NCBI RefSeq assembly: GCF_016702655.1
Contig: NZ_JADJDO010000009.1
Location: 124,001-188,000 of the forward strand
From: Ideonella sp.
GTDB taxonomy: Bacteria; Pseudomonadota; Gammaproteobacteria; Burkholderiales; Burkholderiaceae_C
Length of the DNA stretch: 64,000 nt
Direction of reading: 5' to 3'
The notes under the pieces were generated by a model, which saw only the letters and a program-made list of their open reading frames with translations, made no database searches and was not told where the DNA came from. Of the stretch, positions 29,066 to 40,636 are shown in pieces (the first letter of the stretch is position 1; every line of letters begins with the position of its first letter). Position numbers and translations under genes: made by a program.

Positions 29066-30971
29066 CTACTTCAGCATCTCGCGCGCGCGCAGCAGTTCGA
29101 TCACCTTGTCAGCCGCTTCGTCGGCGCTGAGTTCGGCCGTGTTGACGCGCAGCGCCGGGTGCTCAGGCGTCTCGTAGGGCGCGTCGATGCCGGTGAAGTT
29201 CTTCAGTTCGCCGCGGCGCGCCTTGCGGTACAGGCCCTTCACGTCGCGGCTCTCGGCCACGTCGAGCGGCGTGTCGACGTGGACCTCGAGGAACTCGCCC
29301 TCGGCGAGCAGGCTCTGGGCGAGCCGGCGCTCGGCGCGGTAGGGCGAGATGAAGGCCGTCATCACGATCAACCCGGCGTCGACCATCAGCTTGGCGACCT
29401 CGCCGACCCGGCGCACGTTCTCGACCCGGTCGGTCTCGGTGAAGCCGAGGTCCCGGTTGAGTCCGTGGCGGACGTTGTCGCCGTCGAGCAGGTAGGTGTG
29501 GCGCCCCATCGCGTGCAGGCGCTTCTCGACGATATTGGCGATCGTCGACTTGCCCGACCCCGACAGGCCGGTGAACCACAGCACGCAGGGCCGCTGGCTC
29601 CTTGAGCGCGCGCGCGCCGCCTTGTCGACATCGACGTGCTGGAGGTGGATGTTGTGCGCCCTGCGCAGCGCGAAGTGCAGCATGCCCGCGCCGACCGTGC
29701 TGTTGGAGAGGCGGTCGATCAGGATGAAGCCGCCCGTGTCGCGGTTGACGGTGTAGGGATCGAAGGCGATCACGCGGTCGAGCGCGAGGTTGCAGACGCC
29801 GATCTCGTTCAACTCGAGCTGCTTGGCCGCCAGGTGCTCCATCGTGTTGACGTTGACCTTGTATTTGGGCTCGGTCACGGTCGCGGTCACGGTCTGCGCG
29901 CCGATCTTCATCAGGTAGGGCCGGCCGGGGAACATCGGCTCGTCGGTCATCCACACGATCGTGGCCTCGAACTGGTCGGCCACCTCGGCCGGCGCGGTGG
30001 CCTTGGAGATGATCGCGCCGCGCGAGATGTCGATCTCGTCGTCGAGCGTGAGCGTGATCGACTGCCCGGCCACCGCGCGCGCCAGGTCGCCGTCGGCGGT
30101 GACGATGCGCGCGACCCGGCTCTCGCGGCCCGAGGGCTGGACGCGCACGCGCGCGCCGGGCTCGATGCTGCCTCCGGCGACGACGCCCGAGAAGCCGCGG
30201 AAATCGAGGTCGGGCGGTTGACCCATTGCACCGGCAGGAGAAAGAAGTCGACGTCGTCGCGCACGGCGCCGACGTCGACGGTCTCGAGGTAGCCCATCAG
30301 CGTCGGGCCGCGGTACCAGGGCGTGCGGTCGCCGTGCGCGAGCATGTTGTCGCCCTTCAGGGCCGAGAGCGGGATCGGCGTGATCTCCTCGATCTCGAGA
30401 TGCCTGGCGAACGCGCGGTAGTCGTCGACGATGCGCTCGTAGACCTTCTCCGAGTAGTCCATCAGGTCCATCTTGTTGATCGCGAGCACGACCTGCGGAT
30501 CCCGGATCAGCGACACGAGGTAGCTGTGCCGGCGCGTCTGCGTCAGCACGCCCTTGCGCGCGTCGATCAGCACTACCGCCACGTCGGCGGTCGATGCGCC
30601 GGTGACCATGTTGCGCGTGTATTGCTCGTGCCCGGGCGTGTCGGCAACGATGAACTTGCGCCGATCAGTCGAGAAGTAGCGGTAGGCGACGTCGATCGTG
30701 ATGCCCTGCTCGCGCTCGGCCGCGAGGCCGTCGACGAGCAGCGCGAAGTCGATGTCGCCGCCCTGCGTGCCCCACTTCTTCCGGAGTCGGCCTCGATCGC
30801 CGCGAGCTGGTCCTCGAACAGCATCTTCGCGTCGAAGAGGAGCCTCCCGATGAGCGTGCTCTTGCCGTCGTCGACGCTGCCGCACGTGATGAAGCGGAGC
30901 AAGCTCTTGTGCTCGTGCTGCTTGAGATAGCTCTCGATGTCGGTCGCGATGAGGTCGGAGACGTGGGCCAT
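29066..30971 (-). pseudogene. cysNC: CysNC: sulfate adenylyltransferase large subunit fused to APS kinase, two frameshifts
   Basis: Bifunctional enzyme for sulfate activation: the GTPase subunit of ATP sulfurylase followed by APS kinase giving PAPS. From the ATG at 30971 the N-terminus reads MAHVSDLIATDIESYL, then P-loop CGSVDDGKST. The frame breaks near 30780 (one C lost). DIDFALLVDGLAAEREQGITIDVAYRYF, VADTPGHEQYTRNM and INKMDLMDY follow. A second break near 30225 (one G lost) precedes DLDFRGFSGVVAGGSI. The APS-kinase domain (GLSGSGKSTIANIVEKRL, DGDNVRHGLNRDLGF) ends at 29066. The restored length is about 635 residues, normal. cysD lies 58 nt upstream. Confidence 0.9.
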
Positions 30972-31029
30972 GGTGATCGGTGCTCGTTCGTTGGGCAATG
31001 GGCTGGCGCGTCGAATCGCGGGCGCAGGG

Positions 31030-31923
31030 TCAGAAATAGCCTTCCTGCTTCTTCTTCTCCATCGACGGCCTGGTCGTGGTCGATCAGGCGCCCCTGGCGC
31101 TCGGACGTTCGCGCGAGCAGCATCTCCTGGATGATGTCGGTCAGCGATTCTGCATTCGACTCGATGCCGCCCGACAGCGGGTAGCAGCCGAGCGTGCGAA
31201 AACGGATCTTGCGCATCACCGGCACCTCGCCGGGCTTCAGCGGCATGCGCTCGTCGTCGACCATGATCAGCGTTCCGTCGCGATCGACCACCGGGCGCTC
31301 CTTGGCCAGGTACAGCGGAACGATCGGGATGTTCTCGCGGTGGATGTACTGCCAGACGTCGAGCTCGGTCCAGTTCGACAGCGGGAAGACGCGGATCGAT
31401 TCGCCCTGGCGCTTGCGCGCGTTGTACAGCTTCCACAGCTCGGGTCGTTGCGCCTTCGGGTCCCAGCGGTGCTGGTCGCTGCGAAACGAGAAGATGCGCT
31501 CCTTGGCGCGGCTCTTTCCTCGTCCGCGCGCGCGCCGCCGAAGGCCACATCGAAGCCGTACTGGTCGAGCGCCTTGCCCAGGCCCTGCGTCTTCCACAGG
31601 TCGGTGTGAATCTGCGAGCCATGATCAAAGGGGTTGATGCCGAGCGCCTTCGCTTCGGGGGTTGTGATGGACGAGCAGCTCATGCCCGTCATCTCGGTCA
31701 CGCGGTCGCGCAGCGTACATGTCGCGGAACTTCCACATCGTGTCGACATGGAGCAGCGGAAACGGCGGCACTGACGGAAAGAAGGCCTTGCGCCAGGCGC
31801 AGCATGCACGCGCTGTCCTTGCCGATCGAGTACAGCATGACCGGGTTCTCGGTCCTCGGCCACCACCTCGCGCATGATGTGGATTGCCTCGGCCTCGAGG
31901 CGTTGCAGGTGGGTCCGGTTCAT
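31030..31923 (-). pseudogene. cysD: CysD: sulfate adenylyltransferase small subunit, many indels
   Basis: PP-loop ATP pyrophosphatase subunit of ATP sulfurylase. All family blocks are present but scattered over the three frames. MNRTHLQRLEAEAIHIMREVVAE starts at 31923. After an extra C comes NPVMLYSIGKDSACMLRLAQ (the PP-loop). Then AFFPSVPPFPLLHVDTMWKF, GINPFDHGSQIHTDLWKTQGL, GFDVAFGGARADEE, SRAKERIFSFRSDQHRWDPK, NWTELDVWQYI and RTLGCYPLSGGIESNA follow. The tail MEKKKQEGYF ends at 31030. At least six indels in 900 nt, with total length normal, suggest poor local sequence rather than decay. The start codon overlaps the stop of the upstream HTH gene (ATGA). Confidence 0.88.
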
Positions 31924-32818
31924 GGTCGAGGTTTCTCGGTTGACATGGATAACGGGTCTGGATGCAACGGTGCTGCCGAGCCCGCCGCGCGATCGGCTTC
32001 CGGGCGGGCGAGAGTGACGATGGGCTGCGCGACCGGCGGCCCGCCCCATGCCGCGGCGCCGCTCCAGCGCCAGCGGACAGGCGACGACCTGTAGCCGGGC
32101 ACCCTGATCGGCGATCCAGCGCGACAGTTCGGCGTCGCGCTGCGCATCGATGCCGTGCAGCAGCACGAGCAGAGGCGAGGAGTTCTCGGCCAGCAGGCGG
32201 GCCAGAAACTCCTGGTAGGCCGCAGCCCGGTTGGGCGCGGCGATCGGCAACCAGCTCGGATGGCCGCGCAGGCTGGCTGCGCAGCACCCGCGCCGGCGGC
32301 TCGCCGACCGGATCTGGCCCACCCAGGCGATGCGCGCCCGGCGCGCGCGGGCACGGCCGAGGTGGCGCGGCAGCTCTTGCGCCAGCCAGTGCGATGCAGA
32401 CTGGTCTGCGGGTGGCGCCAGTTCGCGCAACGGCTTCAGGTCCAGCCCCCAGCCGTCGAGGTAGCGCTGCACGGTGCTTTCAGACAGGGCTACGCCGAAG
32501 CGCCCGGCCAGCATAGTGCGCGCTGACTGGTTCGACCAGAGTCCCTGGGCCGGCGTCTCGGTGGTGATCGCATCCAGCAGGGCCTGCTCCTGCTCGCGGG
32601 TCAAGCGCCGACCCTGGCCGACATGGCGCCCCCAGGCCCTTGATCGACACCGCCTCCCAGCCGCCAGCACGAAAGGCCTTGTAGGCGCTGATCACCGTCG
32701 GCGCGCTCAGGCCCGTCGCGGCGCGGACTTCGGCCAGCGACGCCCCGGCGAGCCGCATCTCCACCGCGCGGTGTCGCTTCTCGTTCAAGATCTGGGCGGT
32801 CTCACCTGGCACGTTCAT
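31920..32818 (-). pseudogene. Transposase-like winged-helix protein leading the cysD-cysNC operon, frameshifted
   Basis: The N-terminus (from the ATG at 32818) is an IS630/Tc1-type helix-turn-helix: ILNEKRHRAVEMRLAGASLAEVRAATGLSAPTVISAYKAFRAGGWEAVSIKG. After an extra G near 32630 the second winged helix follows (GRHVGQGRRLTREQEQALLDAI, WSNQSARTMLAGRFGVALSESTVQRYL). A degenerate RNase-H-like region comes next (RIAWVGQIRS, YQEFLARLLAENSSPLLVLLHGID). The Asp-Asp-Glu positions of IS630 transposases are not recognisable. No terminal inverted repeats were seen. The last frame ends in a stop overlapping the cysD start (ATGA). It looks like a domesticated transposase acting as a regulator of sulfate assimilation. 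Confidence 0.6.
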
Positions 32819-32822
32819 GGTT

Positions 32823-32844
32823 CGTGAAACGGATCACGTTTTTT
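32823..32844. promoter_or_regulatory. Inverted repeat in the divergent cys promoter region
   Basis: CGTGA-N6-TCACG (32823-32838) followed by T6, in an unusually AT-rich stretch (32821-32900) between the divergent HTH/cysD and cysQ genes. It lies only 5 nt from the HTH start codon. It is a plausible operator; the T-run would also fit a weak terminator. Confidence 0.4.
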
Positions 32845-32900
32845 CGACTAATAAAATTTTTGCATGTTAAAGTGACACCCGATCAAATGAAAGGTTTTCC

Positions 32901-33684
<784 letters not shown>

Positions 33685-33709
33685 GCCTTGCACGACCCTA
33701 GCCTGCAGC

Positions 33710-34480
33710 ATGGACCTGATGCACGCGGTGGCCGGCTTCCTGGTCGGTGCGATGGTGGGCATGACCGGCGTCGGCGGGGGCGCGTTGATGACGCCGATCC
33801 TGGTGCTGCTGTTCGGCGTCGCACCGGCAGCGGCCGTCGGCACCGACCTCTGGTTCGCCGCGCTGACCAAGATCGTCGGCGGCTTCATGCACCACCACCA
33901 AGGGCAGCGTCGACTGGCGGTGCTGCGTCGCCTGTGCCTGGGCAGCCTGCCCGCATCGTTGGCAACCCTCGCCTGGCTGCACCTGAGCGGCCACGAGCAG
34001 ATGAAGCAAGGGCTGATCCTGACGGCGCTCGGCTGCGTGCTCATCCTCACTTCGGCAGCGATGTTCTTTCGCGCCTATTCGCAGGCCTGGGGAACGAAAC
34101 GACGCACGCGCACGCCCGAGCACTTCAAGCGCGCAGCCGCAATGACGGTGCTGGCCGGCGCGATCCTCGGCTTCCTGGTCACGCTGACTTCGGTCGGCGC
34201 GGGCGCGCTCGGCGTCGTGATGCTGGTACCTGTACCCGTTCCGGATGATCCGGCGCGCCTGGTCGGGACCGACATCGTGCATGCGATTCCGCTCACCATC
34301 GTCGCCGGCACCGGCCACCTGCTGATGGGCAATGTCGATCTCACCTGCTCGGCAACCTGCTCCTCGGTTCGGTGCCGGGCGTGATCGTCGGCTCGCTGCT
34401 CGGCGCCAAGGTGCCCGAAGCTGCTGCGCACGCTGATCGCGCTGGTGCTGGTCGCGGTCGGCCTCAAGCTGGTGCTGTAG
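33710..34480 (+). pseudogene. TauE/SafE-family permease, frameshifted near its 3' end
   Basis: About 256 residues when restored. Segments include GFLVGAMVGMTGVGGGALMTPIL (first signature loop), GTDLWFAALTKIVGGFMHHHQG, and the second signature loop FLVTLTSVGAGALGVVMLV. From about 34335 the frame shifts, and LLGNLLLGSVPGVIVGSLLGAKVPE plus LLRTLIALVLVAVGLKLVL finish at 34480. It lies 25 nt after cysQ, so it is probably in one operon. In that setting a sulfate or sulfite permease is the natural guess. Confidence 0.8.
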
Positions 34481-34486
34481 GCCGAT

Positions 34487-35325
34487 TCAGCGCAGCGTGG
34501 CCTGCGCGTCCATCGTCAGCCAGCCTTCGTGGTCCTGCGCCCACAGCCTGACGCTGCCGCCCTCGCGCCGGCCATGGACGGCAAACGGATGCAGATCGAA
34601 GGTCGGCCGCAGCGCCTTGAAGCTGAACGCCGCGACCTCGGCATGCGGCTCGTTCCGATGCAGCAGGTCGAGCAGCAGCGTCGCGATCAGCGGGCCGTGC
34701 ACCACGAGGCCGGGATAGCCCTCGACCTGCGTCGCGTAGACGCGGTCGTAGTGGATGCGGTGCCCGTTGAAGGTGAGCGCGCTGTGGCGAAACAGCAGCA
34801 CGTCATCGGCAACGACGCCGCGCTGCCACTGCGCGCCGGTGGGCGCGCCACCGGTGGCGGCTCCGCTGCGCCGGGCGCCTGGCCTCGCGATACACGATGT
34901 CGTGGAACTCGATCAATGCCGGATCGGCGGCGCCGTTGCAGCGCAGTTCGTGGCGCACCTTGACGAACACCAGGCTGCCGCTACGGCCCGCCTTGCGCGT
35001 CACGTCGGCGATGGTGCTGGTGCGCGTGACCGCATCGCCCACCCGCAGTGGCGCGCGATCTCGAACGCGCTGCCAGCCCCATGCGCCGGGGCAGCGGCAC
35101 CGGGGGCAGGAAGCCGCCGCGCTTCGCGTGGCCGTCGGGCCCGATCTCGCTCTGCCGGTGCAGCGGCAGGAAGTACAGCCAGTGCCACAGCGGCGGCAGC
35201 GGCGTGCCCGGCTTCGACCGGCACCGGCGGCAGGTCGAGCGTGGCGCGCAGCGCCTCCACGGGGTCGGCACGATGATGTCGTGCGCCGTCTCGCTGCGGC
35301 CGATCCAGTCAGTCAGCTCGTCCAC
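34487..35325 (-). pseudogene. FAS1-like/HTD2-type dehydratase (mesaconyl-CoA hydratase-like), several frameshifts
   Basis: Double hot-dog hydratase. From a GTG at 35325 the pieces read DELTDWIGRSETAHDII, VEALRATLDLPPVP, LPPLWHWLYFLPLHRQSEIG, KRGGFLPPVPLPRRM, VGDAVTRTSTIADVTRKAGRSG and VKVRHELRCNG. The C-terminal hydratase half follows: LTFNGHRIHYDRVYATQVEGYPGLVVHGPL, with the catalytic HYD and HGP elements. These are spread over three frames with at least three breaks (near 35270, 35045, 34850). The family includes mesaconyl-C4-CoA hydratase and (3R)-3-hydroxyacyl-thioester dehydratases. It lies downstream of the flavoprotein gene on the same strand. Confidence 0.78.
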
Positions 35326-35396
35326 GATCCTGCCCTTTCGAGATCCGCGTCCGCCGGCCCGGTGCTGGCTGCGAGCCTTGCCGCGGCACGTCGTCG

Positions 35397-36533
35397 TCAA
35401 CCCTGGCCGCGCAACGCGGGGCGACCCGGCCCCAGATCGGCAGCCACGACGCCTGCGCGGCGATGTCGGCCGGCAAGGGGCCGATCCAGCAGCAAGGCCG
35501 CTGCCGCGTCGCGCCAGGCCGGTGCCATCTGGATGCCGTAACCGCCCTGCCCTGCGAGCCAGAAGAAGCCCTCGGCCCGTGCGTCGAATCCAACCACCGG
35601 TGACTTGTCGGCAACGAAGCTGCGCAGCCCGGCCCAGCGGTGGTTGATGCGCCGCACCGGATGGCTGGCGAGCGTCTCGAAACGGTCTACCGCGATCGCG
35701 ACGTCGAGCTCCTCGGGCGCCACGTCGCAGGGATCCATCGGGTCCTCGTTGGCGGGCGAGCAGCAACTGGCCGGCATCGGGCTTGAAGTAGACGGTCTCG
35801 TCGATGTCGATCACGAGCGGCCAGCGCCGGATGTGCCCCTCGGGCGCGGGTATCGTGACCGCGGTGCGGCGCTTGGGTTGCAGGCCGACCGTCTGCACTC
35901 CGGCCCGACGCGCGACCCCGCATCGGCCCAGGCGCCGGTGGAGTTGACGAGCACCGGCGCGCCGAACTCGCCCACCCGCGACCGGACCACCCAGCACCCG
36001 GCCTCGTGCGCCAGCATCGTCTCGCGCGCACCCAGCACCAACTGCGCGCCAGCCCGGCGCGCCGAGCGCAGATAGCCCTGGTGGATGGCAGCGACATCCG
36101 TATCGCAGCCCGACTCGTCGAGCGCCGCGCCGGCCAGCCACTCGGGGCGCAGGATCGGCACGCGCTCGATCGCGGCCGCCGGCGTCAGGCGTCGCAGCGT
36201 CGGCGCGGCACCGGGCGCGCTGAGCATCGCCTCCAGCCGCGGCAGGCCCTGCGCATCGGCGACGAACATCGCCGCGCGCGGCGTCATCAGCGGCGCATCG
36301 GCAAAGCCGGCTGGCGGATGTTCGAGGAAGGCGCGGCTCGCGCGCGTCAGCGCGCACACCGTGGCATTGCCGTAACTCTCGAAGAACATCGCCGCCGAGC
36401 GTCCGGTCGCGTGGCGGCCGGCCTCGTCTTCGACTTCGAGCAGCAAGACCTTGCGCTGCGGCGCCAGTTCGGCAGTCAGTGATGCGTTGGCCATGCCGGC
36501 GTTGAGGATGATGACGTCGAAGGATGAACTCAT
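35397..36533 (-). pseudogene. FAD-dependent D-amino-acid/glycine oxidase-like protein, frameshifted
   Basis: DAO-superfamily flavoprotein. From the ATG at 36533 the Rossmann strand reads FDVIILNAGMANASLTAELA, where the first glycine of GxGxxG is Asn. It continues LLLEVEDEAGRHATGRSAAMF and ATVCALTRASRAFLEHPP. HQGYLRSARRAGAQLVLG and VLVNSTGAWAD (the FAD-binding block) follow. After a shift near 35925 comes TIPAPEGHIRRWPLVIDIDETVYFKPDAGQLL. A further frame carries PVRRINHRWAGLRSFVADKSPVVGFD and WLAGQGGYGIQ, ending at 35397. The restored length of about 380 is normal. The substrate is unknown. Confidence 0.78.
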
Positions 36534-36685
36534 GATGGCGACCGGCGCTTACGCATCATGCACCACGGTGCCCCAGGTCCGGTACCGGGCGGACGACAGC
36601 AGCGGACACGAGATGCCCACCATTGGGTGCGCATTTCGCAGGCGAACCTGAAGGATGTCGGCGGAGTGGACGACTGCTCGCGAGT

Positions 36686-37799
36686 TCAGGCTGCAGCGCC
36701 AACGTAGGAACGCGCGTAGCGGCTGCCGAGTGCGGTGAGGATCTCGTAGCCGATCGTATCGGCAGCATCGGCGACCGCGTCGACGCCCTGGTGTTCGCCG
36801 AGCAACTCGACCTGGCTGCCGGGCGCGAGCGCGCCGCCCGGCAGCGCGCCCGCGTCGAGCGTGACGGTGTCCATCGACACGCGCCCGACGATCGGCAGCG
36901 CGGCGTCGCCGAACCACGCCAGGCCCCGGTTGCCCAGGCTGCGCAGCCAGCCGTCGGCGTAGCCGACCGACACGGTCGCGATGCGCGTCGGCCTTTCGCT
37001 GCGCCAGCCTTCGCCGTAGCCGACTGCCGTTCCGGCGCCGATCTCGCGCACCTGAATCACGCGGCCTTCGAGCCGGACCACCGGGCGCATCGGGTTGGGT
37101 GCGCCTTGGACCGGCGCAATGCCGTACAGCGCAGCGCCGGGCCGCACGAGGTCGAAGTGGTAGTCGGGGCCCAGAAAGACACCGGACGAGTTGGCGAGGC
37201 TGGCCGGCGCTGCCGGCAGCATCCGCCGCGCCGCGCCGAAGCGCTCGCTGCGCGGCGTTGGCCGGATGCGCCGGCTGCTCGGCGCATGCCAGGTGGCTCA
37301 TCACGCGGGCGACGCGGATGCCCACCAGCGACTGCGCATCGGCCGCCAGACCCTGCAGTTCGGCGGCATCGAGGCTGAGCCTCGCCATCCCGGTGTCGAC
37401 CTGCACGATCGCATCGAGCTCGCGGTCCAGGCGCTGTGCGAGGCGGCGCCAGGCGTCGATCTGTGGCCGGCTGTTGAGCACCGGTCGCACGCCGCGGGCC
37501 ACGAACTCGGCTTCGCTGCCGGGCGTCGGGCCGTGCAGCACCGAGACCGTCGCCGCGGCCGGCAGCAAGGGCCTTAGCACGATCGCCTCGTCGAGGTGGG
37601 CGACGAAGAACTGCCTGCAGCCCGCGGCGGCCAGCGCTGGCGCGACCTGCGCCGCTCCCAGTCCGTACGCGTCGGCCTTGACGACCGCCGCGCAGTCGGC
37701 ACTGCCGACCTGTGCCTGCAGCTGCCGCCAGTTGGCGACGATCGCACCGAGGTCGATCGTCAGCACCGCGCCGGCGGTGTGAGACGAGGGCCCGCTCAT
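36686..37799 (-). pseudogene. alr: Alanine racemase, one frameshift
   Basis: PLP enzyme interconverting L- and D-alanine. The start at 37799 overlaps the symporter stop (ATGA). AVVKADAYGLGAAQV carries the PLP Lys, then VSVLHGPTPG, DAIVQVDTGMARLSL and VARVMSHLACAEQP. A break near 37245 (two bases short) is followed by NSSGVFLGPDYHFDLVRPGAALYGI, TAVGYGEGW (with the catalytic Tyr region), VSVGYADG, VGRVSMDTVTLD and LGSRYARSYVG. About 371 residues when restored. With dadA and the alanine symporter it forms an alanine catabolic operon, where it probably acts as the DadX-type racemase. Confidence 0.9.
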
Positions 37800-39184
37800 C
37801 GCGCCTGGCCAGCGGCGGCAACGGCCACGCCCTGGCGCGGCAGCGCGCGGCCGAAGTAGTCCCGGGTGACCTTGGCGACAACGGGGGACAAAAGCACCAG
37901 CGACACCAGGTTGGGGAAGGCCATGAACGCGTTCAGCGTGTCCGACACCAGCCAGACGAAGTCGAGGTGCGTGACCGCGCCGATCAGCACGAACGCGGTC
38001 CACAGCAGCCGGTACGGCTTCTCCGACTTCGTGCCGACCAGGTACTCCCAGCACTTCTCGCCGTAGTAGGCCCAGCCGAGGATCGTGGTGAACGCGAAGA
38101 CGACGATCGCCAGCGCGAGGAAGTTCGAACCGAAGCCAGGCAGCGCCGTCTCGAACGCGCTCGAGCTGAGCACCGCGCCCTTCAGGCCGCTGTGCCAGGC
38201 GCCGGTGACGATCAGCACCAGGCCGGTCATCGTGCAGACGATCAGGGTGTCGATGAAGGTGCCCATCATGCCGATCAGGCCCGACTCGGCGGCGTGCCGC
38301 GTGCGGCCGGCGGCCTGCGCGATGCCCGCGGTGCCGAGGCCGGCCTCGTTGGAGAAGATGCCGCGCGCGACGCCGTAGCGCATCGCCATCATCACGCCCG
38401 CGCCGACGAAGCCGCCGGTGGCCGCGGTGGGGTTGAACGCGTGGTGGAAGATCAGGCCGAACGCGGCCGGGATCTGGTCGGCATACAGGCCGAGCACGAC
38501 CAGCGCGACGACGACGTAGCCGACGCACATGACCGGCACCAGCTTCTCGGCGACCGCGCCGATGCGCTTGACGCCGCCGAGCAGCACGAAGCCGGTCAGC
38601 ACCATCATCACGACGCCCGAGACCCAGGGCGAGACGCCGAAGCTGGCGTTCATCACGTCGGCGATGCTGTTCGACTGCACCATGTTGCCGATGCCGAAGC
38701 CGGCGATGCCGCCGAAGATCGCGAACGCCGCGCCGAGCCAGCGCCAGCGGCGGGACAGGCCGTTCTTGATCGCGTACATCGGCCCGCCGGCCTGTTCGCC
38801 GTGGTCGTCGGTCTCGCGGTAGTGCACCGCGAGCAGGACCTCGGCGTACTTGGTGGCCATGCCGACGAGCGCGGTCATCCACATCCAGAACAGCGCGCCC
38901 GGCCCGCCGATCGCGATCGCCGTGGCGACGCCGGCAATGTTGCCGATGCCGACGGTGGCGGCCAGCGCGGTCATCAGCGCCGCGTAGGGGCTGATGTCGC
39001 CCGCCACACCGGCGGCCGGATGCCGGCCCTTCCAGACCATCCTGAAGCCCGTGCCGATGCGCAGGATCGGCATCAGCTTCAGGCGCAGCTGCAGCAGCAG
39101 GCCGGTGCCGAGGATCAGCACCAGCATCGGCGGCCCCCAGACAAAGTCGTTGATCGCGGTGACGATCGTGGTGATGGTTTCAAG
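37796..39184 (-). CDS. AGCS-family sodium:alanine symporter
   Basis: About 462 residues, 10-11 transmembrane segments. Family signatures are FVWGPPMLVLILGTGLLLQ, ALAATVGIGNIAGVATAIAIGGPGALFWMW (AGCS motif), GGPMYAIKNGL, RGIFSNEAGLGTAGIAQAAG and TILGWAYYGEKCWEYL. No ATG, GTG or TTG lies in frame before the first helix. Coding similarity begins at ETITTIV, with GAGGAG just upstream and the codon CTT at 39184 where a start is expected, so an error at the start codon is likely. The stop overlaps alr by 4 nt, and dadA lies about 100 nt upstream. Confidence 0.88.
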   Translation of the reverse strand, partial: LETITTIVTAINDFVWGPPMLVLILGTGLLLQLRLKLMPILRIGTGFRMVWKGRHPAAGVAGDISPYAALMTALAATVGIGNIAGVATAIAIGGPGALFWMWMTALVGMATKYAEVLLAVHYRETDDHGEQAGGPMYAIKNGLSRRWRWLGAAFAIFGGIAGFGIGNMVQSNSIADVMNASFGVSPWVSGVVMMVLTGFVLLGGVKRIGAVAEKLVPVMCVGYVVVALVVLGLYADQIPAAFGLIFHHAFNPTAATGGFVGAGVMMAMRYGVARGIFSNEAGLGTAGIAQAAGRTRHAAESGLIGMMGTFIDTLIVCTMTGLVLIVTGAWHSGLKGAVLSSSAFETALPGFGSNFLALAIVVFAFTTILGWAYYGEKCWEYLVGTKSEKPYRLLWTAFVLIGAVTHLDFVWLVSDTLNAFMAFPNLVSLVLLSPVVAKVTRDYFGRALPRQGVAVAAAGQAR

Positions 39185-39282
39185 TCGTGTCTCCTCGTGG
39201 GTGAAGCAAAGACGGCCCGCGCTCGTGGCGCGGGCGTGGCTGGGTGAAAAGCAGAGGCGCGCCTGCGGCAGGCGCGCGAAAT

Positions 39283-40585
39283 TCAGGCGCGCGCCGGGCG
39301 CAGGCCGCCGCCGGCTGCGGCCCGCGTCGCGGCCGCGCGGCCATAGCGCGCGAGGCCCAGGCCTTCGAGGCTGATCTCGGGCTCGCGGCCGCTGATCAGG
39401 TCGGCCATCACGCGCCCGGTGCCGGCCGCCATCGTCCAGCCGAGCGTGCCGTGGCCGGTCGACAGGAACAGGTTGTCGATCGAGGTAGCGCCGACGATCG
39501 GCGTGCCGTCCGGCGTCATCGGCCTCAAGCCCGTCCAGAACTCGGCGCGCGAGACGTCGCCGCCGCGCGGGAACAGGTCGGTCACGACGTGTTCCAGCGT
39601 GCGCCGGCGTGCGTCGGCCAGGCTCAGGTCGAAGCCCGACAGCTGCGCCGTGCCGCCGACGCGGATGCGGTCGCCGAGCCGGGTGACCGCGACCTTGTGC
39701 GTCTCGTCCATGATCGTCGACTCGGGCGCGCACGAGGCGTCGGTGATCGGCACCGTGATCGAGAAGCCCTTGACCGGATAGACCGGCAGGCGCAGACCGA
39801 GCGGCGCGAGCATGCGCGTCGAGTAGCTGCCGAGCGCCAGCACGTATTGATCGGCCGTCAGCAGCCCGGCGTCGGTGTGCACGCCGGTGATGCGCTCGCC
39901 GCTCTTCTCGAGGCGCTGGATGTCGACGCCGAAGCGGAAGGTCGCGCCCAGATCCTGCGCCATCTTCGCGAGCCGCTGCGTGAACGTGAAGCAGTCGCCG
40001 GTCTCGTCGCCCGGCAGCCGCAGCGCACCGGCGAACTTGTGCTGCGTCGATGCGAGGCCGGGTTCGACCTTGACGATGCCGTCGCGGTCGAGCAGTTCGA
40101 AGGGCACGCCCGACTGCCGCAGGATCTCGACGTCCTTGCCGAGGCCGTCGAGCTGCTGCTGCGTGCGGAACAGTTGCAGCGTGCCTTGCGCCCGCTCGTC
40201 GTAGCGGATGCCGGTCTCGTCGCGCAACGCGCGCAGGCAGTCGCGGCTGTACTCGGCCAGGCGGAGCATGCGGCCCTTGTTGACGCGGTAGGCGCCGTCG
40301 GTGCAGTTGGCGAGCATCTGCAGGCACCAGCGCCACATCGCCGGGTCGAGCATCGGCTTGATGACCAGCGGCCGGTGCTGCATCAGCAGCCATTTGATCG
40401 CCTTCAGCGGCACGCCCGGTCCGGCCCAGGGCGCCGAATAGCCGGGCGACACCTCGCCGGCATTGGCATAGCTCGTTTCGAGGGCCGCGCCGGGCTGCCT
40501 GTCGACCACCGTCACCTCGTGGCCGGCACGGGTGAGGTAGTACGCCACCGAAGTTCCGATCACACCGCTGCACCAGTACACGCAT
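39283..40585 (-). pseudogene. dadA: D-amino-acid dehydrogenase small subunit, 5' indel
   Basis: Membrane-associated flavoprotein that oxidises D-alanine to pyruvate and ammonia, passing electrons to the quinone pool. The ATG at 40585 gives MRVLV. The frame then loses bases inside the dinucleotide-binding loop (GSGVIG expected) and resumes as GVIGTSVAYYLTRAGHEVTVVDRQPGAALETSYANAGEVSPGYSAPWA. YVLALGSYSTRML, YPVKGFSITVP and FWTGLRPMTPDGTPIVG, STGHGTLGWTMAAGTG follow without interruption to 39283. The missing bases (5, or 2 mod 3) are probably an assembly error. It is first gene of the dadA-symporter-alr unit, behind a sigma-54-type promoter. Confidence 0.92.
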
Positions 40586-40636
40586 GTCCGTTCGTCCTTG
40601 AGAGATGCGCGCCGTGGCACGCGATGCCACACCTAA

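Noticed and set aside
31920..32818. Active IS630 insertion sequence
   Set aside because: No terminal inverted repeats or TA duplication seen, catalytic residues not recognisable, and the gene overlaps cysD by ATGA.
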